Below, piece by piece: positions 44,781 to 54,840 of a DNA stretch of 64,000 nt. Origin of the DNA: Paucibacter sp. DJ2R-2 (GTDB lineage Bacteria; Pseudomonadota; Gammaproteobacteria; Burkholderiales; Burkholderiaceae_C); the NCBI RefSeq assembly GCF_025717675.1, contig NZ_JAJIRT010000001.1:558001-622000 (forward strand), written 5' to 3'. The notes under the pieces are model-generated. The model was given only the letters and a program-made list of their open reading frames with translations. It was not told where the DNA came from and did not search any database. Position 1 is the stretch's first letter, and every line of letters begins with the position of its first letter. A program made the translations under genes and the position numbers.

Positions 44781-45074
44781 TCAGGTTTTCATTTGGGCCT
44801 CCTTGGGCGTCAGTGGCGGCACGGCCGCTGGCACGTGCTCAACAGACGAAGCGACGGCCAGCAGCACGCCGGGCTCAATCTTCTTCAGGCCCAGCGCCAG
44901 AGCAATCTGATGGCTCTGCCCGCGTCTGGCCCGGCTGCGGCCATTCAGCACGTTGTAGACCATGTTCACGTCGAAGCCGTGCTCACGCGCCCAGTCCTTC
45001 ACGGTGATGCCGTTGGCATAGAACTGATGACGCACGACCTCGACGTCGACCGGATCGGGTTGAGCTGGCTGCAT
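44781..45074 (-). CDS. XRE-like DNA-binding protein upstream of tnsA
   Basis: The 97-residue protein holds a helix-turn-helix (GITVKDWAREHGFDVNMVYN then VLNGRSRARRGQSHQIALAL) of the phage-associated XRE type. It lies immediately before the tnsABCD operon on the same strand, the position of a transposition repressor, and is divergent from the unknown gene at 45203. The ATG at 45074 is used; 36 more residues upstream look less conserved. Confidence 0.7.
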   Translation of the reverse strand: MQPAQPDPVDVEVVRHQFYANGITVKDWAREHGFDVNMVYNVLNGRSRARRGQSHQIALALGLKKIEPGVLLAVASSVEHVPAAVPPLTPKEAQMKT

Positions 45075-45202
45075 GAATTTGACCAAATTTGCTTGTTTCG
45101 AAACGGGCCGGATAGGCCTCGCGCCGAGGGATGCTAAATCGAGGTCTTGCGGAGGACAATCTGCAACGTTGGCGCGGAGCAATCTGACGGCATTGATCGC
45201 AA

Positions 45203-46111
45203 GTGATTGATACGACTAATCTTTCTCTCTCCCATGCCTGTTTCTCATTAACTAACGGCAGGCAGCGTCGCCGCGAACTGGTGGACATTTTTTCGACGAT
45301 TGCTTGGTCGTGGGATGTCGCAATGCGAGCCGATGTCGAACCTCTTGTCGACCTCGTCAAATGGCATGCGGGTGATTCCATGGAGCCGGCGAGGCTCAAG
45401 TACGCACACAGGCAGTGGTCGGAGCGCTTTCAGGGCCGAAGGTCACCCAGCCCAAAGCTCATCGCAGAAATGGAAGCTCGGAGCCCGGGGAGCGCGGCGA
45501 CCTGGTCGTTGGCGCTATGGCCGGCCCTACGCGCTGACATGCCATTGGGGGAGTACATCGACGCCGTGGTTCAGCGGCTGCCCGAGAGAAAGTACCGAGC
45601 CTTTACCAAGTTGCTGCTTCGCAGCCTAAGGTTCCCCGGCCGTGTCGTTCATCCATATCTCCAGCCGGTGATTGATATGACGCTGTCAGCGTCCCTGGAT
45701 GATCTTGCTTGCTTGCTCGTACTGCTGCGGCTGACCATCGAACGTGGCAAGGGACGTGAAACACCGATGGCCGAGAACCTGTTCGTTGTGATGCTGGTCC
45801 AGGCGCCTTGGCTGGCTGACCACGGTCTGTTGGCCCCCATCGCCGAGTACGTCGACAAGCACTTCTTCAAACGGGTCAACATCGCTTGGCTCAGTCATAT
45901 CAATTCACAGGATTACCTGTATGCCGCGCACCAAGTCGCCGAGACCTTGGCCGTCACACACCCGGAGACACCCGGCTACGCTGCGTACGAAACGTGGAAG
46001 CCAGCCGTCTTAGCGTCCGGATACGCTTGGGAGCTCGTCGATGCAAGACGGCGCATTGCCGAGAACAAGGCAAAGAGAAGACGGTGCGTCAACAACACCA
46101 CAAAAGGTTGA
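45203..46111 (+). CDS. uncharacterised protein, 302 residues
   Basis: No family is recognised with certainty. Residues 65-110 contain ARLKYAHRQWSERFQGRR, then SPKLIAEMEARSPGSAATW, SLALWPAL. This resembles the helix-turn-helix-like 'W..F..G...P.......PG....W..PLW' block of several uncharacterised proteobacterial proteins, suggesting nucleic-acid binding. The rest is helical. It starts with GTG at 45203; the ATG at 45321 is an alternative. It is followed on the same strand by another gene of unknown role. Confidence 0.6.
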   Translation: MIDTTNLSLSHACFSLTNGRQRRRELVDIFSTIAWSWDVAMRADVEPLVDLVKWHAGDSMEPARLKYAHRQWSERFQGRRSPSPKLIAEMEARSPGSAATWSLALWPALRADMPLGEYIDAVVQRLPERKYRAFTKLLLRSLRFPGRVVHPYLQPVIDMTLSASLDDLACLLVLLRLTIERGKGRETPMAENLFVVMLVQAPWLADHGLLAPIAEYVDKHFFKRVNIAWLSHINSQDYLYAAHQVAETLAVTHPETPGYAAYETWKPAVLASGYAWELVDARRRIAENKAKRRRCVNNTTKG

Positions 46112-46284
46112 GACCCGAAGACTGAAACCAGCCAAAGGACAGGCAACTCACAACGCTATTCAATAGCTACAGTCCACGCCCCATCCTCGGTGCAGCAATC
46201 ATGCTGGGTGGTGCAAATGGCGCAATGAAAGTCGCGCCACTTGCCAGCAGGATCGACGCTCCAAATGAATTAGCCTGAGTCGCA

Positions 46285-47394
46285 ATGTCGCTATTACCCG
46301 GAAGGCCCAAGCCGCTGAAGTTGAGCGGCGCAATCCTGTTTGATTCTTTTGCCACTGCCAAGCTAAACGAAAGGCCATACCGCGACACCTTTGAGCAGAT
46401 GCCCGGTGGCGCGGCCTACGTAAAGAGGCTTGAAAGACTCCAGCGCAGAAACCTGCAATCCCTCGACACAAAGGTGGAAGGGGACATGATGGAGTTCTTC
46501 CGGCGCGCTGGCATGGAGGCCGAGTTACTGGCGCGGCTCGAAGACCTGTTCGAACGCGTGCGTAAGGATCCAAGTCAGCTGGAGCAACTTGGACATTGGA
46601 CGATGCAACTTCAGATGACTCACGACCTCATTCGTGCCCCGGCACTCATTGAGGCCAGGCACAACGCCGCCATTGAAGCCTCGTCTAAGCATCTTGATCG
46701 CTGTCTATATGACGGTGATTTTCCAGGTGCCGCATCCACTTGGGCAGCGCAGCCGGAGCTCAAGTGTTTCGTCACTCCTTTGGGATTGAAGTGGCTCAAT
46801 CGATGCGAGTCACTGGAAGAAGCTTTGCTGACCCGGATGGTTGGGCTGTTCGATGCTCAGATTTGCATGCTCGCGAAAGTGGACGCAGAGCTACTGGCCA
46901 ACGCAGATCCCCGCTTTCTTCGCCTGAATGACATGTTGGGCCCCGGCGGAGTGGTTCACTCGGGGGCGATCTATCTGCGCTGGGTGATGTCATGTGTTAA
47001 GGCTCAGACCTTGGCGGAGCTCTTGGAGCTCGCCAACAAAGGGACCAAAGCCGGTATGGACCCGTTGGACATCACCACCCTCAAGCGCTGGAGTTGCGGC
47101 CAGTCTTTCCCGTCGGAGGCCAAAGTCATCCAACTATCCAGCGCGCTCAGGCAGGCCCTCGCCGCGAAAGAGACTTGCCCTACTGGCCATGAAGAAGATC
47201 ACTACACCGTCTTCTGGTTGGCGCGTCGTTTAGACCGCCAGGCAAGAATGATGAAGTGGCTCGCTCGGCCGAAGGAGCTCTTCATCCTGGAGGGAACGCG
47301 CTATGGCTTTCTTGACCTCTTTGAAGCAACCAGCGTGGATGACTGGTTGCGTTCGCGGGCGAAGCACTGGTCGGGACTCTTGGCCCAGGCCTGA
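46285..47394 (+). CDS. uncharacterised protein, 369 residues, HTH-like C-terminal block
   Basis: No family recognised. It is mostly helical and soluble. Near residue 265 it reads LDITTLKRWSCGQSFPSEAK then VIQLSSALRQAL, the spacing of an XRE-like helix-turn-helix. It lies 173 bases after the 45203 gene, which carries a similar block, so the two may be a functional pair in the island. A role in transposon regulation or defence is open. Confidence 0.6.
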   Translation: MSLLPGRPKPLKLSGAILFDSFATAKLNERPYRDTFEQMPGGAAYVKRLERLQRRNLQSLDTKVEGDMMEFFRRAGMEAELLARLEDLFERVRKDPSQLEQLGHWTMQLQMTHDLIRAPALIEARHNAAIEASSKHLDRCLYDGDFPGAASTWAAQPELKCFVTPLGLKWLNRCESLEEALLTRMVGLFDAQICMLAKVDAELLANADPRFLRLNDMLGPGGVVHSGAIYLRWVMSCVKAQTLAELLELANKGTKAGMDPLDITTLKRWSCGQSFPSEAKVIQLSSALRQALAAKETCPTGHEEDHYTVFWLARRLDRQARMMKWLARPKELFILEGTRYGFLDLFEATSVDDWLRSRAKHWSGLLAQA

Positions 47395-47791
47395 GAGTCG
47401 ACGCCCAGCTGACCTAAAGATCAATCAGCTCTTGTTTTTCGGGGGGGCATTGTCACGGTATGGCCCTGAAGGTTTGCCGGGAACTTTGCTGGGCCAGTTG
47501 GGTGGTCGCTGGGCGGGGGGCAGTGCAGGATGTTGCTTACCGTTCAACCGTGCAGAGTTGGGCGTATATCTCGTGATCAATTGCATGATGGGAGCTTCAG
47601 TGTGTTTTGTCGCTGGACCATTCCAACGACCGGCCGAAGCATCCCTCTCCCGATCGACTTTGTAGGTAGCAAAGTTTGGACACGTCCTGAGTGTCCGGCC
47701 CTCAGTTTCCCTCAAGTTCGCCAGCCCGCCTTCGCGCTCCCACATAATTGAAATCAAATCTCAAGTCACAAATGAGGGCAGGGAGTGCCAC
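47395..47791. other. 397-bp spacer before the type I RM operon
   Basis: It holds the promoter for hsdR and a doubtful short minus-strand frame at 47425-47586. No operator or repeat could be fixed. Confidence 0.35.
47425..47586 (-). CDS. doubtful proline-rich ORF, 53 residues
   Basis: The product would be basic and proline-rich (HPALPPAQRPPNWPSKVPGK near the middle, ending PPKNKS), unlike a random GC-rich frame. No ribosome-binding site is seen and no family is known. Confidence 0.25.
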   Translation of the reverse strand: MQLITRYTPNSARLNGKQHPALPPAQRPPNWPSKVPGKPSGPYRDNAPPKNKS

Positions 47792-50179
47792 GTGGACAAA
47801 AAGTCGCTCAGCGAAAGAGACATTTGCACCAAGTTCATCGCACCCGCCGTCGTCGCGGCAGGCTGGGACATCCAGCGTCAGGTGCGAGAAGAAGTTAGCT
47901 TCACCAAGGGCCGCGTGATCGTCCGGGGAAAGCTGCACACTCGCGGTAAGTCGCGGCGCGCTGACTTCATCCTGTACCACCAGCCCAATCTGCCTCTGGC
48001 GGTGATTGAGGCCAAGGTCAACACCCACGCCGTGGGCGACGGCATGCAGCAGGCCTTGGACTACGCCGAAGCGCTGGACGTGCCCTTTGTGTTCTCCAGC
48101 AACGGTGACAGCTTCCTGTTCCACGACCGCACCGGCAATGCAGACCTCACCGAGACTGAGCTGACGCTGGATCAGTTCCCCAGCCCGGCCGAGCTCTGGC
48201 AGCGCTACTGCGCCTGGAAGGGTTTTAACGCCGAAGCCAGCCAAAAGGTCGAAGCCCCGTACTTCGACGACGGCACCGGCCGCATGCCCCGCTACTATCA
48301 GATGAACGCCATCAACCGCACGGTGGAGGCGGTGGCGCGTGGCCAGAACCGCGTGCTGCTGGTGATGGCCACCGGCACCGGCAAGACCTACACAGCGTTT
48401 CAGATCATCTGGCGCCTGTGGAAGAGCCGCCAGAAGAAGCGCATCCTGTTCCTGGCCGACCGCAACATCCTGGTCGACCAGACCAAGAACAACGACTTCA
48501 AGCCCTTCGGCGCGGCGATGACCAAGATCGCCAAGCGGCAGATCGACACGTCCTACGAGATTTACCTTTCGCTGTACCAGGCAGTGACCGGCGCCGAGGA
48601 AGAGAAGAACATCTACAAGCAGTTCTCGCCGGACTTCTTCGATTTGGTCGTCATTGACGAATGCCACCGGGGCAGCGCCGCCGAGGACTCGGCTTGGCGC
48701 GAAATACTTGCCTACTTCTCCAGCGCCACGCACATCGGCCTGACCGCCACGCCCAAGGAGACCAAGGAGGTTTCCAGCATCCACTACTTCGGCGAGCCGG
48801 TCTACAGCTACAGCCTCAAGCAGGGCATTGCGGACGGCTTCCTTGCTCCCTACAAAGTCGTGCGCATCGACTTCGACAAAGACCTGCAAGGCTGGCGCCC
48901 ACCGGCGGGCATGCTGGACAAGAGCGGTCAGCCCATCGAAGACCGTATCTACAACCTCAAGGACATGGACCGGCAACTGGTGCTGGAGGCCCGCACCCAA
49001 CTGGTGGCCGAGAAGATCACCGCCTTTCTCAAAGCCACAGACCCCTTTCAGAAGACCATCGTCTTCTGCGATGACATCGACCACGCCGAGCGCATGCGCC
49101 AGGCCCTGGTGAACCTGAACCCGCAGCGCATCCAGGAGAACCGCAAGTACGTCATGCGCATTACCGGGGACGAGCAAGAAGGCAAGGCCGAGCTCGACAA
49201 CTTCATCAACCCCGAAGAGCGCTACCCCGTCATCGCCACCACCAGCAAGCTAATGACCACGGGCGTGGACGCGCAAACCTGCAAGCTCGTGGTGCTGGAC
49301 CAGCACATCAAGTCCATGACCGAGTTCAAGCAAATCATCGGCCGTGGCACCCGCATCAACGAGGACTACGGCAAGTTCTGGTTCACCATCATGGACTTCA
49401 AAAAGGCCACCGAGCTATTTGCCGACCCGGCCTTTGATGGCGACCCAGTGCAGGTCTACGAACCCAAGGGCGACGAACCGCCGGTTCCGCCCGACGATGT
49501 GCCGGAGCAGCCCGAAGGCGGCGGACCTGTCGGCGGCGATGGCGACGACGCACCGCCCGATGAAGGCGACGACCTGGGCGGCGGTGGCGGCGGCGGCGGC
49601 GGCGGTCGCATCAAGTATGTGGTGGGCAATGTCTCGGTCTTCGTGGTGGCTGAGCGCGTGCAGTACTACGGCGCGGACGGCAAGCTCATCACCGAATCCC
49701 TCCGCGAGTACACCCGAAACTGCGTCACCAAGCAGTTCGGCTCGCTGGACGCCTTCCTGCGCCGCTGGTCTGACGCTGAGCAGAAGAAGGTCATCATCGA
49801 AGAGTTGGCCAACCAGGGCGTGCTCTGGGAAGCCTTGGCCGAAGAGGTCGAAGCTAAGCAGGGCGGAAAGCCGCTCGACCCCTTCGACCTAATCTGCCAC
49901 GTCGCGTTCGATCAGCCACCGCTATCCCGCAAGGAGCGCGCCGACAACGTTAAGAAGCGCAATTACTTTGCCAAGTACCAAGGCCCGGCGCGGCAGGTGC
50001 TGGAAGCCTTGCTGGAGAAGTACGCCGACACCGGCCTGGAACCCATTGAGGACATCAAGATTCTTCAGCTGGACCCGTTCAGCCGCATCGGTGCGCCCAT
50101 CGAATTGGTCAAGGCCTTCGGCGGCAAGGCTGGTTATGCGAAGGCGGTTGTCGAACTTGAAACCCAGCTCTACGCATGA
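47792..50179 (+). CDS. hsdR: type I restriction endonuclease subunit R (HsdR)
   Basis: This 795-residue EcoEI-type R subunit starts with a nuclease domain ([20 protein letters not shown], the D...ExK site near residues 55-75). Two RecA-like helicase domains follow (Walker [12 protein letters not shown] near 190, [14 protein letters not shown]; motif [11 protein letters not shown]). An acidic, Gly-rich linker with a run of ten glycines (about residues 595-605) leads to the C-terminal domain that contacts HsdM. It translocates and cuts unmodified DNA. Its stop overlaps the HNH gene start (ATGA). Confidence 0.92.
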   Translation: MDKKSLSERDICTKFIAPAVVAAGWDIQRQVREEVSFTKGRVIVRGKLHTRGKSRRADFILYHQPNLPLAVIEAKVNTHAVGDGMQQALDYAEALDVPFVFSSNGDSFLFHDRTGNADLTETELTLDQFPSPAELWQRYCAWKGFNAEASQKVEAPYFDDGTGRMPRYYQMNAINRTVEAVARGQNRVLLVMATGTGKTYTAFQIIWRLWKSRQKKRILFLADRNILVDQTKNNDFKPFGAAMTKIAKRQIDTSYEIYLSLYQAVTGAEEEKNIYKQFSPDFFDLVVIDECHRGSAAEDSAWREILAYFSSATHIGLTATPKETKEVSSIHYFGEPVYSYSLKQGIADGFLAPYKVVRIDFDKDLQGWRPPAGMLDKSGQPIEDRIYNLKDMDRQLVLEARTQLVAEKITAFLKATDPFQKTIVFCDDIDHAERMRQALVNLNPQRIQENRKYVMRITGDEQEGKAELDNFINPEERYPVIATTSKLMTTGVDAQTCKLVVLDQHIKSMTEFKQIIGRGTRINEDYGKFWFTIMDFKKATELFADPAFDGDPVQVYEPKGDEPPVPPDDVPEQPEGGGPVGGDGDDAPPDEGDDLGGGGGGGGGGRIKYVVGNVSVFVVAERVQYYGADGKLITESLREYTRNCVTKQFGSLDAFLRRWSDAEQKKVIIEELANQGVLWEALAEEVEAKQGGKPLDPFDLICHVAFDQPPLSRKERADNVKKRNYFAKYQGPARQVLEALLEKYADTGLEPIEDIKILQLDPFSRIGAPIELVKAFGGKAGYAKAVVELETQLYA

Positions 50180-51021
50180 CCAAGTCCATCGACAACTATC
50201 AGCTTCGCGCAGCCCTGCTCCAACGAGGCTTTGAGGACATTACCAGCGCCGACCGCTCAACCAAATCTTGGAAGCTTCAGCATCCAAAGATGGGGAACTG
50301 GGTCTCTATCAAATTAGCTGAAGACACTCTGCGGCCTATGCGCACAGCTCCGCTGGTTATTCATCCTGAGGATGCGCGCCGGGTTGCCTCTGCAGTGCCA
50401 ATTGGCGCAGGTGTCGTCTTTGAAGACGCCCCCTACAGAAGTGGCAGTACCAAGTACGCTGGCGGCATGCCTGGGCGGGCGCTTTCGCTGGCGAATGAGG
50501 CAGCTGTTGATGCTTTTGTATCGGCTGCCTTGACTGAGCCCGGCGAATCCCATGCCGTAGACCCCCTCGTATGGGCAGCCGCAACCGCTGACGTTGACGC
50601 TGGCCTGCAAGGGCGCGCCGTTACTGCAACTACCAGGACAGCGCTGATTGAAGCCCGCGTCGGCCAGGGTAGGTATCGAGAAGACTTATTGAAGATTTGG
50701 CACCGCCGATGTGCGGTTACTGGGTGTGGCATCGAAAAAGCTCTGGTCGCATCTCATGCTGTACCTTGGCGTGAGAACAAAGACCCAGAGACGTGCCTGG
50801 ACCCCTACAACGGGTTGCTTTTGGCCGCTTCCATTGACAAGCTGTTCGACCAGGGCCTGATCAGCTTTGATGAGTCTGGCCGCATGCTACGGTGCACCGC
50901 TCTTCGCGGTGTAGATTTGCTTGCTCTCGGCATCACCGCAGACGCAAGGCTCCGAGCCATATCGCCCAAACACCAGCCCTATCTCGCCGCACACCGCAAC
51001 AAACACGGCTTCATCGCCTGA
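50176..51021 (+). CDS. HNH endonuclease inserted in the hsd operon
   Basis: The 281-residue protein ends with an HNH_2-type nuclease domain: [20 protein letters not shown] then [20 protein letters not shown]. The SHAVPW, N and D residues are the HNH core. The N-terminal 150 residues are unassigned and may read DNA sequence or modification. It overlaps hsdR by four bases and lies 51 bases before hsdM, so it belongs to the same operon. Such an insertion may provide a second cleavage activity (type IV-like) alongside the type I enzyme. Confidence 0.8.
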   Translation: MTKSIDNYQLRAALLQRGFEDITSADRSTKSWKLQHPKMGNWVSIKLAEDTLRPMRTAPLVIHPEDARRVASAVPIGAGVVFEDAPYRSGSTKYAGGMPGRALSLANEAAVDAFVSAALTEPGESHAVDPLVWAAATADVDAGLQGRAVTATTRTALIEARVGQGRYREDLLKIWHRRCAVTGCGIEKALVASHAVPWRENKDPETCLDPYNGLLLAASIDKLFDQGLISFDESGRMLRCTALRGVDLLALGITADARLRAISPKHQPYLAAHRNKHGFIA

Positions 51022-51072
51022 AGCCAGGCTAGTGCATCTCCCCGAAAAAACAAGAACAACGCATCCCTGCCC

Positions 51073-52542
51073 ATGTCCATCAGCAGTTCCATCAAATCCA
51101 TCCAAGACATCATGCGCAAGGACGTCGGCGTCGACGGTGACGCCCAGCGCATCGGCCAACTCGTCTGGCTGCTTTTCCTGAAAATCTTTGACGACCGTGA
51201 GCAGGAATGGGAACTGCTGGATGACCACTACCGTTCGCCGCTGCCTGAGCAATACCGCTGGCGCAACTGGGCAGCCAACCCCGAAGGCATCACCGGCGAA
51301 GAGCTGAAGAGCTTCATCGACAACGAACTCTTCCCCGCGCTGCAAAAGCTGGAGAGCTACAGCACCACGCCGGCCGCCTTCGTGGTGCGCGGTGTGTTCG
51401 AGGATGCCTACAACTACATGAAGTCCGGCCAGCTCATCCGGCAGGTCATCAACAAGATCCAGGAAGGCGTCGACTTCAACAAGGCCCAGGAGCGCCACGC
51501 CTTCGGCGATATGTACGAGCAGCTGTTGCGTGACCTGCAAAGCGCAGGCAATGCCGGCGAGTTCTACACACCGCGCCCGGTGACCGAGTTCATGGTCCGT
51601 ATGGTCGACCCCAAGCTCGATGAAAAAGTCATGGACCCCGCCTGCGGCACCGGCGGCTTCCTCACCTGCACCATCGAGCACAAGCGCAAGCACTACGTCA
51701 AAACGCCCGAGGACGAGCGCACGCTGCAGGCCAGCATCCACGGCGTGGAGAAAAAGCCGCTGCCGCATTTGCTGGCCACCACCAACATGATCCTGCACGG
51801 CATCGAGGTGCCCAACCAGATCCGCCACGACAACACGCTGGCCAAGCCTTTGATTGGCTGGGGGCCCAAGGACCGCGTCGACTGCATCGTCGCCAACCCG
51901 CCCTTTGGCGGCATGGAGGAAGACGGCATCGAGACCAACTTCCCTCAGGCCTTCCGTACCCGTGAAACGGCGGACCTGTTTCTCGTGCTCATCATGCATT
52001 TGCTCAAGGACGGCGGTCGCGCGGCCGTGGTGCTGCCCGATGGCTTTCTGTTCGGCGAGGGCATCAAGAGCCGCATCAAGGAAAAGTTATTGAACGACTG
52101 CAATCTGCACACCGTCGTTCGCTTGCCCAATGGCGTGTTCAACCCCTACACCGGCATCAAGACCAATCTGCTGTTCTTCACCAAGGGCACACCGACCAAG
52201 GACATCTGGTTCTACGAGCACCAATACCCGGCCGGGGTGAAGAACTATTCCAAGACGCGGCCCATGCGCATCGAGGAGTTCAAGGTTGAGGAGGCCTGGT
52301 GGGGCAGCGAGGCCGATGGCTTTTCGGCCCGCGTCGAGAACGAGTTCGCCTGGAAGGTCAGCGCCGAGGACATCAAGGCGCGCAACTACAACCTCGACTG
52401 CAAGAACCCGCATGAGGGTGAGCAGGTGAGCCATGACCCGGCGCAACTGCTGGCTGAGTACGCGCGGATGCAGGAGGGCATACATGGGCTGCGGGAGCAA
52501 CTGAAGGCGGCGCTGGCCGAGGCGCTGGAGCGGGGCGAATGA
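51073..52542 (+). CDS. hsdM: type I DNA methyltransferase subunit M (HsdM)
   Basis: The 489-residue N6-adenine methyltransferase has the HsdM N-terminal helical domain, the SAM motif DPACGTGGFLTC near residue 190 and the catalytic NPPFGG near residue 274. It pairs with HsdS to methylate the recognition site and with HsdR to restrict. It overlaps hsdS by ATGA. Confidence 0.94.
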   Translation: MSISSSIKSIQDIMRKDVGVDGDAQRIGQLVWLLFLKIFDDREQEWELLDDHYRSPLPEQYRWRNWAANPEGITGEELKSFIDNELFPALQKLESYSTTPAAFVVRGVFEDAYNYMKSGQLIRQVINKIQEGVDFNKAQERHAFGDMYEQLLRDLQSAGNAGEFYTPRPVTEFMVRMVDPKLDEKVMDPACGTGGFLTCTIEHKRKHYVKTPEDERTLQASIHGVEKKPLPHLLATTNMILHGIEVPNQIRHDNTLAKPLIGWGPKDRVDCIVANPPFGGMEEDGIETNFPQAFRTRETADLFLVLIMHLLKDGGRAAVVLPDGFLFGEGIKSRIKEKLLNDCNLHTVVRLPNGVFNPYTGIKTNLLFFTKGTPTKDIWFYEHQYPAGVKNYSKTRPMRIEEFKVEEAWWGSEADGFSARVENEFAWKVSAEDIKARNYNLDCKNPHEGEQVSHDPAQLLAEYARMQEGIHGLREQLKAALAEALERGE

Positions 52543-54095
52543 CCACGCTGCTTACCGACAATCTGGCACTGCTGGCGGGATCACCGAACGGAGTTGATAG
52601 GCTAAGAGTGGTGATCCGCGACCTAGCGGTAACCGGTCGTCTCGTGCCGCATGAAGATGACGTCGGCAAGTGGCAATGGTCCACACTTGGGAGCGAGATA
52701 TCGGGCATGGATGCGGGTTGGAGTCCAGCCTGCCTTGATACACCAGCGCCTACTTATGAAGTGTGGGGCGTGCTGCGCACCACAGCGGTTCAGCCCTTGC
52801 GCTACGTGCAGGAAGAGAACAAGGAACTTCCTGCCCACTTGACCCCGCGTCCAGAGGCCGAAGTCAAGGCCGGTGATGTTCTCTTCACACGAGCCGGCCC
52901 AATGAACCGCGTCGGCATATCTTGCTTGGTCGATTCGACGCGCCCAAGGCTCATGCTGTCGGACAAGATCATCCGGTTTCGACCAAATCCTCAGCGATTG
53001 GACGGCAGGTTTACGGCTCTTTGCCTAAATGCTGGCGCTACGGCTCGTTACCTTGAGGCCGCAAAGTCCGGAATGGCAGCCAGCCAGGTGAACATCTCTC
53101 AGGCAAAGCTCAAAGCTGCGCCCGTGCCGGTTCCGCCACTGGCCGAGCAACACCGCATCGTCGCCAAGGTTGATGAACTGATGGATCTGTGCGACCGGCT
53201 GGAGGCTGAGCAGGCCGACGCCGAGGCCGCCCACGCGCAGTTGGTGGCGGCCCTGCTCACCAGCCTCACCCAAGCCCGCGACGCCGCCGACTTCCGCGCC
53301 AGTTGGCAACAACTGTCCGAGCATTTCCATACGCTCTTCACCACCGAGGCCAGCATTGACGCGCTGAAGCAGACGGTGTTGCAGTTGGGGGTTATGGGCA
53401 GGCTTGTTCCGCAAGACTTGAATGATGAGCCTGCAACGCAGTTGCTTGCACGACTCCACAGTAGCAAGAGGGCTCGTAGTGCGAAAGGCGAGGAGGCGAC
53501 ACATTCCGACATGGGTTTAGCCTCATCGCTTCCATCAGGATGGTGTTGGGCTAGTTTCGGCGAAATTTGTCAAATCAAGAGCGAGCTAGTTCGCCCGGAG
53601 GACTTCCTGGACAGCATTCAAGTTGCGCCTGATTGCATAGAGAAAGGAACGGGGCGGCTTTTGGAGCGCCGCACAGTTCGACAGACCGGAATTCGCGGAC
53701 CAAACAACCGTTTTGTAGCAGGCCAACTCTTGTACTCCAAGATTCGCCCCTCCTTGTCAAAGGCCGTTTTGGTCGACTTCGACGGGCTCTGTAGTGCAGA
53801 CATGTACCCAATCAACTCGCACATTGATCCAAGATTCCAGCTATCAATGATGCTGAGCGAAATGTTCCTTGCCCAAGTGCGTCTTGCCGAGAACCGAGTC
53901 AAGATGCCCAAGTTGAACCAGGAAAGCCTCACTTCCTTCGTTGTTCCATTGCCGCCCCTTAAAGAGCAGAGCCGAATCGTGGCCAAAGTCGAAGAGCTAT
54001 TGATCGTTTGCGACCAGTTGACGCTTCGTCTGGTCCAAGCCCGCCAGCATCACGAACATCTGGCCTCCGTGCTGGTCGCGCAAGCCGTGGCCTGA
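52539..54095 (+). CDS. hsdS: type I specificity subunit S (HsdS)
   Basis: The 518-residue protein has the two-target-recognition-domain layout. Each TRD ends in the conserved helix entry (PPLAEQHRIVAKVDELMDLC near residue 205, PPLKEQSRIVAKVEELLIVC near residue 480). It should recognise a bipartite asymmetric sequence; the sequence itself cannot be predicted. The subunit is intact, without frame breaks, and is the last member of the hsd set. Confidence 0.92.
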   Translation: MTTLLTDNLALLAGSPNGVDRLRVVIRDLAVTGRLVPHEDDVGKWQWSTLGSEISGMDAGWSPACLDTPAPTYEVWGVLRTTAVQPLRYVQEENKELPAHLTPRPEAEVKAGDVLFTRAGPMNRVGISCLVDSTRPRLMLSDKIIRFRPNPQRLDGRFTALCLNAGATARYLEAAKSGMAASQVNISQAKLKAAPVPVPPLAEQHRIVAKVDELMDLCDRLEAEQADAEAAHAQLVAALLTSLTQARDAADFRASWQQLSEHFHTLFTTEASIDALKQTVLQLGVMGRLVPQDLNDEPATQLLARLHSSKRARSAKGEEATHSDMGLASSLPSGWCWASFGEICQIKSELVRPEDFLDSIQVAPDCIEKGTGRLLERRTVRQTGIRGPNNRFVAGQLLYSKIRPSLSKAVLVDFDGLCSADMYPINSHIDPRFQLSMMLSEMFLAQVRLAENRVKMPKLNQESLTSFVVPLPPLKEQSRIVAKVEELLIVCDQLTLRLVQARQHHEHLASVLVAQAVA

Positions 54096-54108
54096 TCCCC
54101 CCTCCAAC

Positions 54109-54837
54109 ATGGCAACACCTCACAACGACAAACTGGCCGTCCTCATCGACGCCGACAACGCGCAGGCCAGCATCATCAATGAACTGATGGCCGAGGTGTC
54201 CCGCTACGGCACCGCCACCGTCAAGCGCGCCTACGGTGACTGGACCACGCCCAACCTGCGCGGCTGGAAGGATGTGTTGCACAAACTGGCCATCCAGCCA
54301 ATGCAGCAATTCAGCTACACCTCAGGCAAGAACGCGACCGACTCGTCCTTGATCATCGACGCGATGGACTTGCTGCACGCGGGCACCGTGAGTGGCTTTT
54401 GCCTGGTCTCGTCAGACAGCGATTTCACCCGCCTGGCCACGCGAATTCGAGAGGCGGGGCTGGTGGTTTACGGCTTTGGTGAGCAGAAGACTCCGCAGCC
54501 TTTCGTGGCTGCATGTGACAAGTTCATTTACACGGAGATCTTGCGGGCGCAGGGCGTCGGTGCGGCGCCCCAACCCATCGTGAGCGCCGAGCCTGGGCAA
54601 TCGCTGGAAGCCATGCTGAGGCAGGCAGTGACCGCTACCGCCCGCGACAACGGCTGGTCACCCCTGTCGACTGTGGGCTCGCTGATCATGAAGAACCACT
54701 CGGCTTTTGATCCACGTAACTACGGCTGCCAGAAGCTGGGGGAACTGGTGCGCAAGCAGCCGTATCTGGAAGTGAAGGAAGTGCCCGTGCAGGATGGTTC
54801 CAGCAACGTGCATTTGTTTGTTCGACTGCGAGCCTGA
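54109..54837 (+). CDS. NYN-domain RNase-like protein with C-terminal OST-HTH/LOTUS domain
   Basis: This 242-residue protein starts with a LabA-type NYN (PIN-like) domain: LAVLIDADNAQASIINELM, SLIIDAMDLLHAG, FCLVSSDSDFTRLA (four acidic residues). A C-terminal LOTUS-like domain follows from about 165 (QSLEAMLRQAV ... PLSTVGSLIMKN ... NYGCQKLGELV). The combination is common in bacterial NYN proteins that may cut or bind RNA. It follows hsdS by 13 bases, so it is probably in the same transcript. Confidence 0.85.
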   Translation: MATPHNDKLAVLIDADNAQASIINELMAEVSRYGTATVKRAYGDWTTPNLRGWKDVLHKLAIQPMQQFSYTSGKNATDSSLIIDAMDLLHAGTVSGFCLVSSDSDFTRLATRIREAGLVVYGFGEQKTPQPFVAACDKFIYTEILRAQGVGAAPQPIVSAEPGQSLEAMLRQAVTATARDNGWSPLSTVGSLIMKNHSAFDPRNYGCQKLGELVRKQPYLEVKEVPVQDGSSNVHLFVRLRA

Positions 54838-54840
54838 GTC

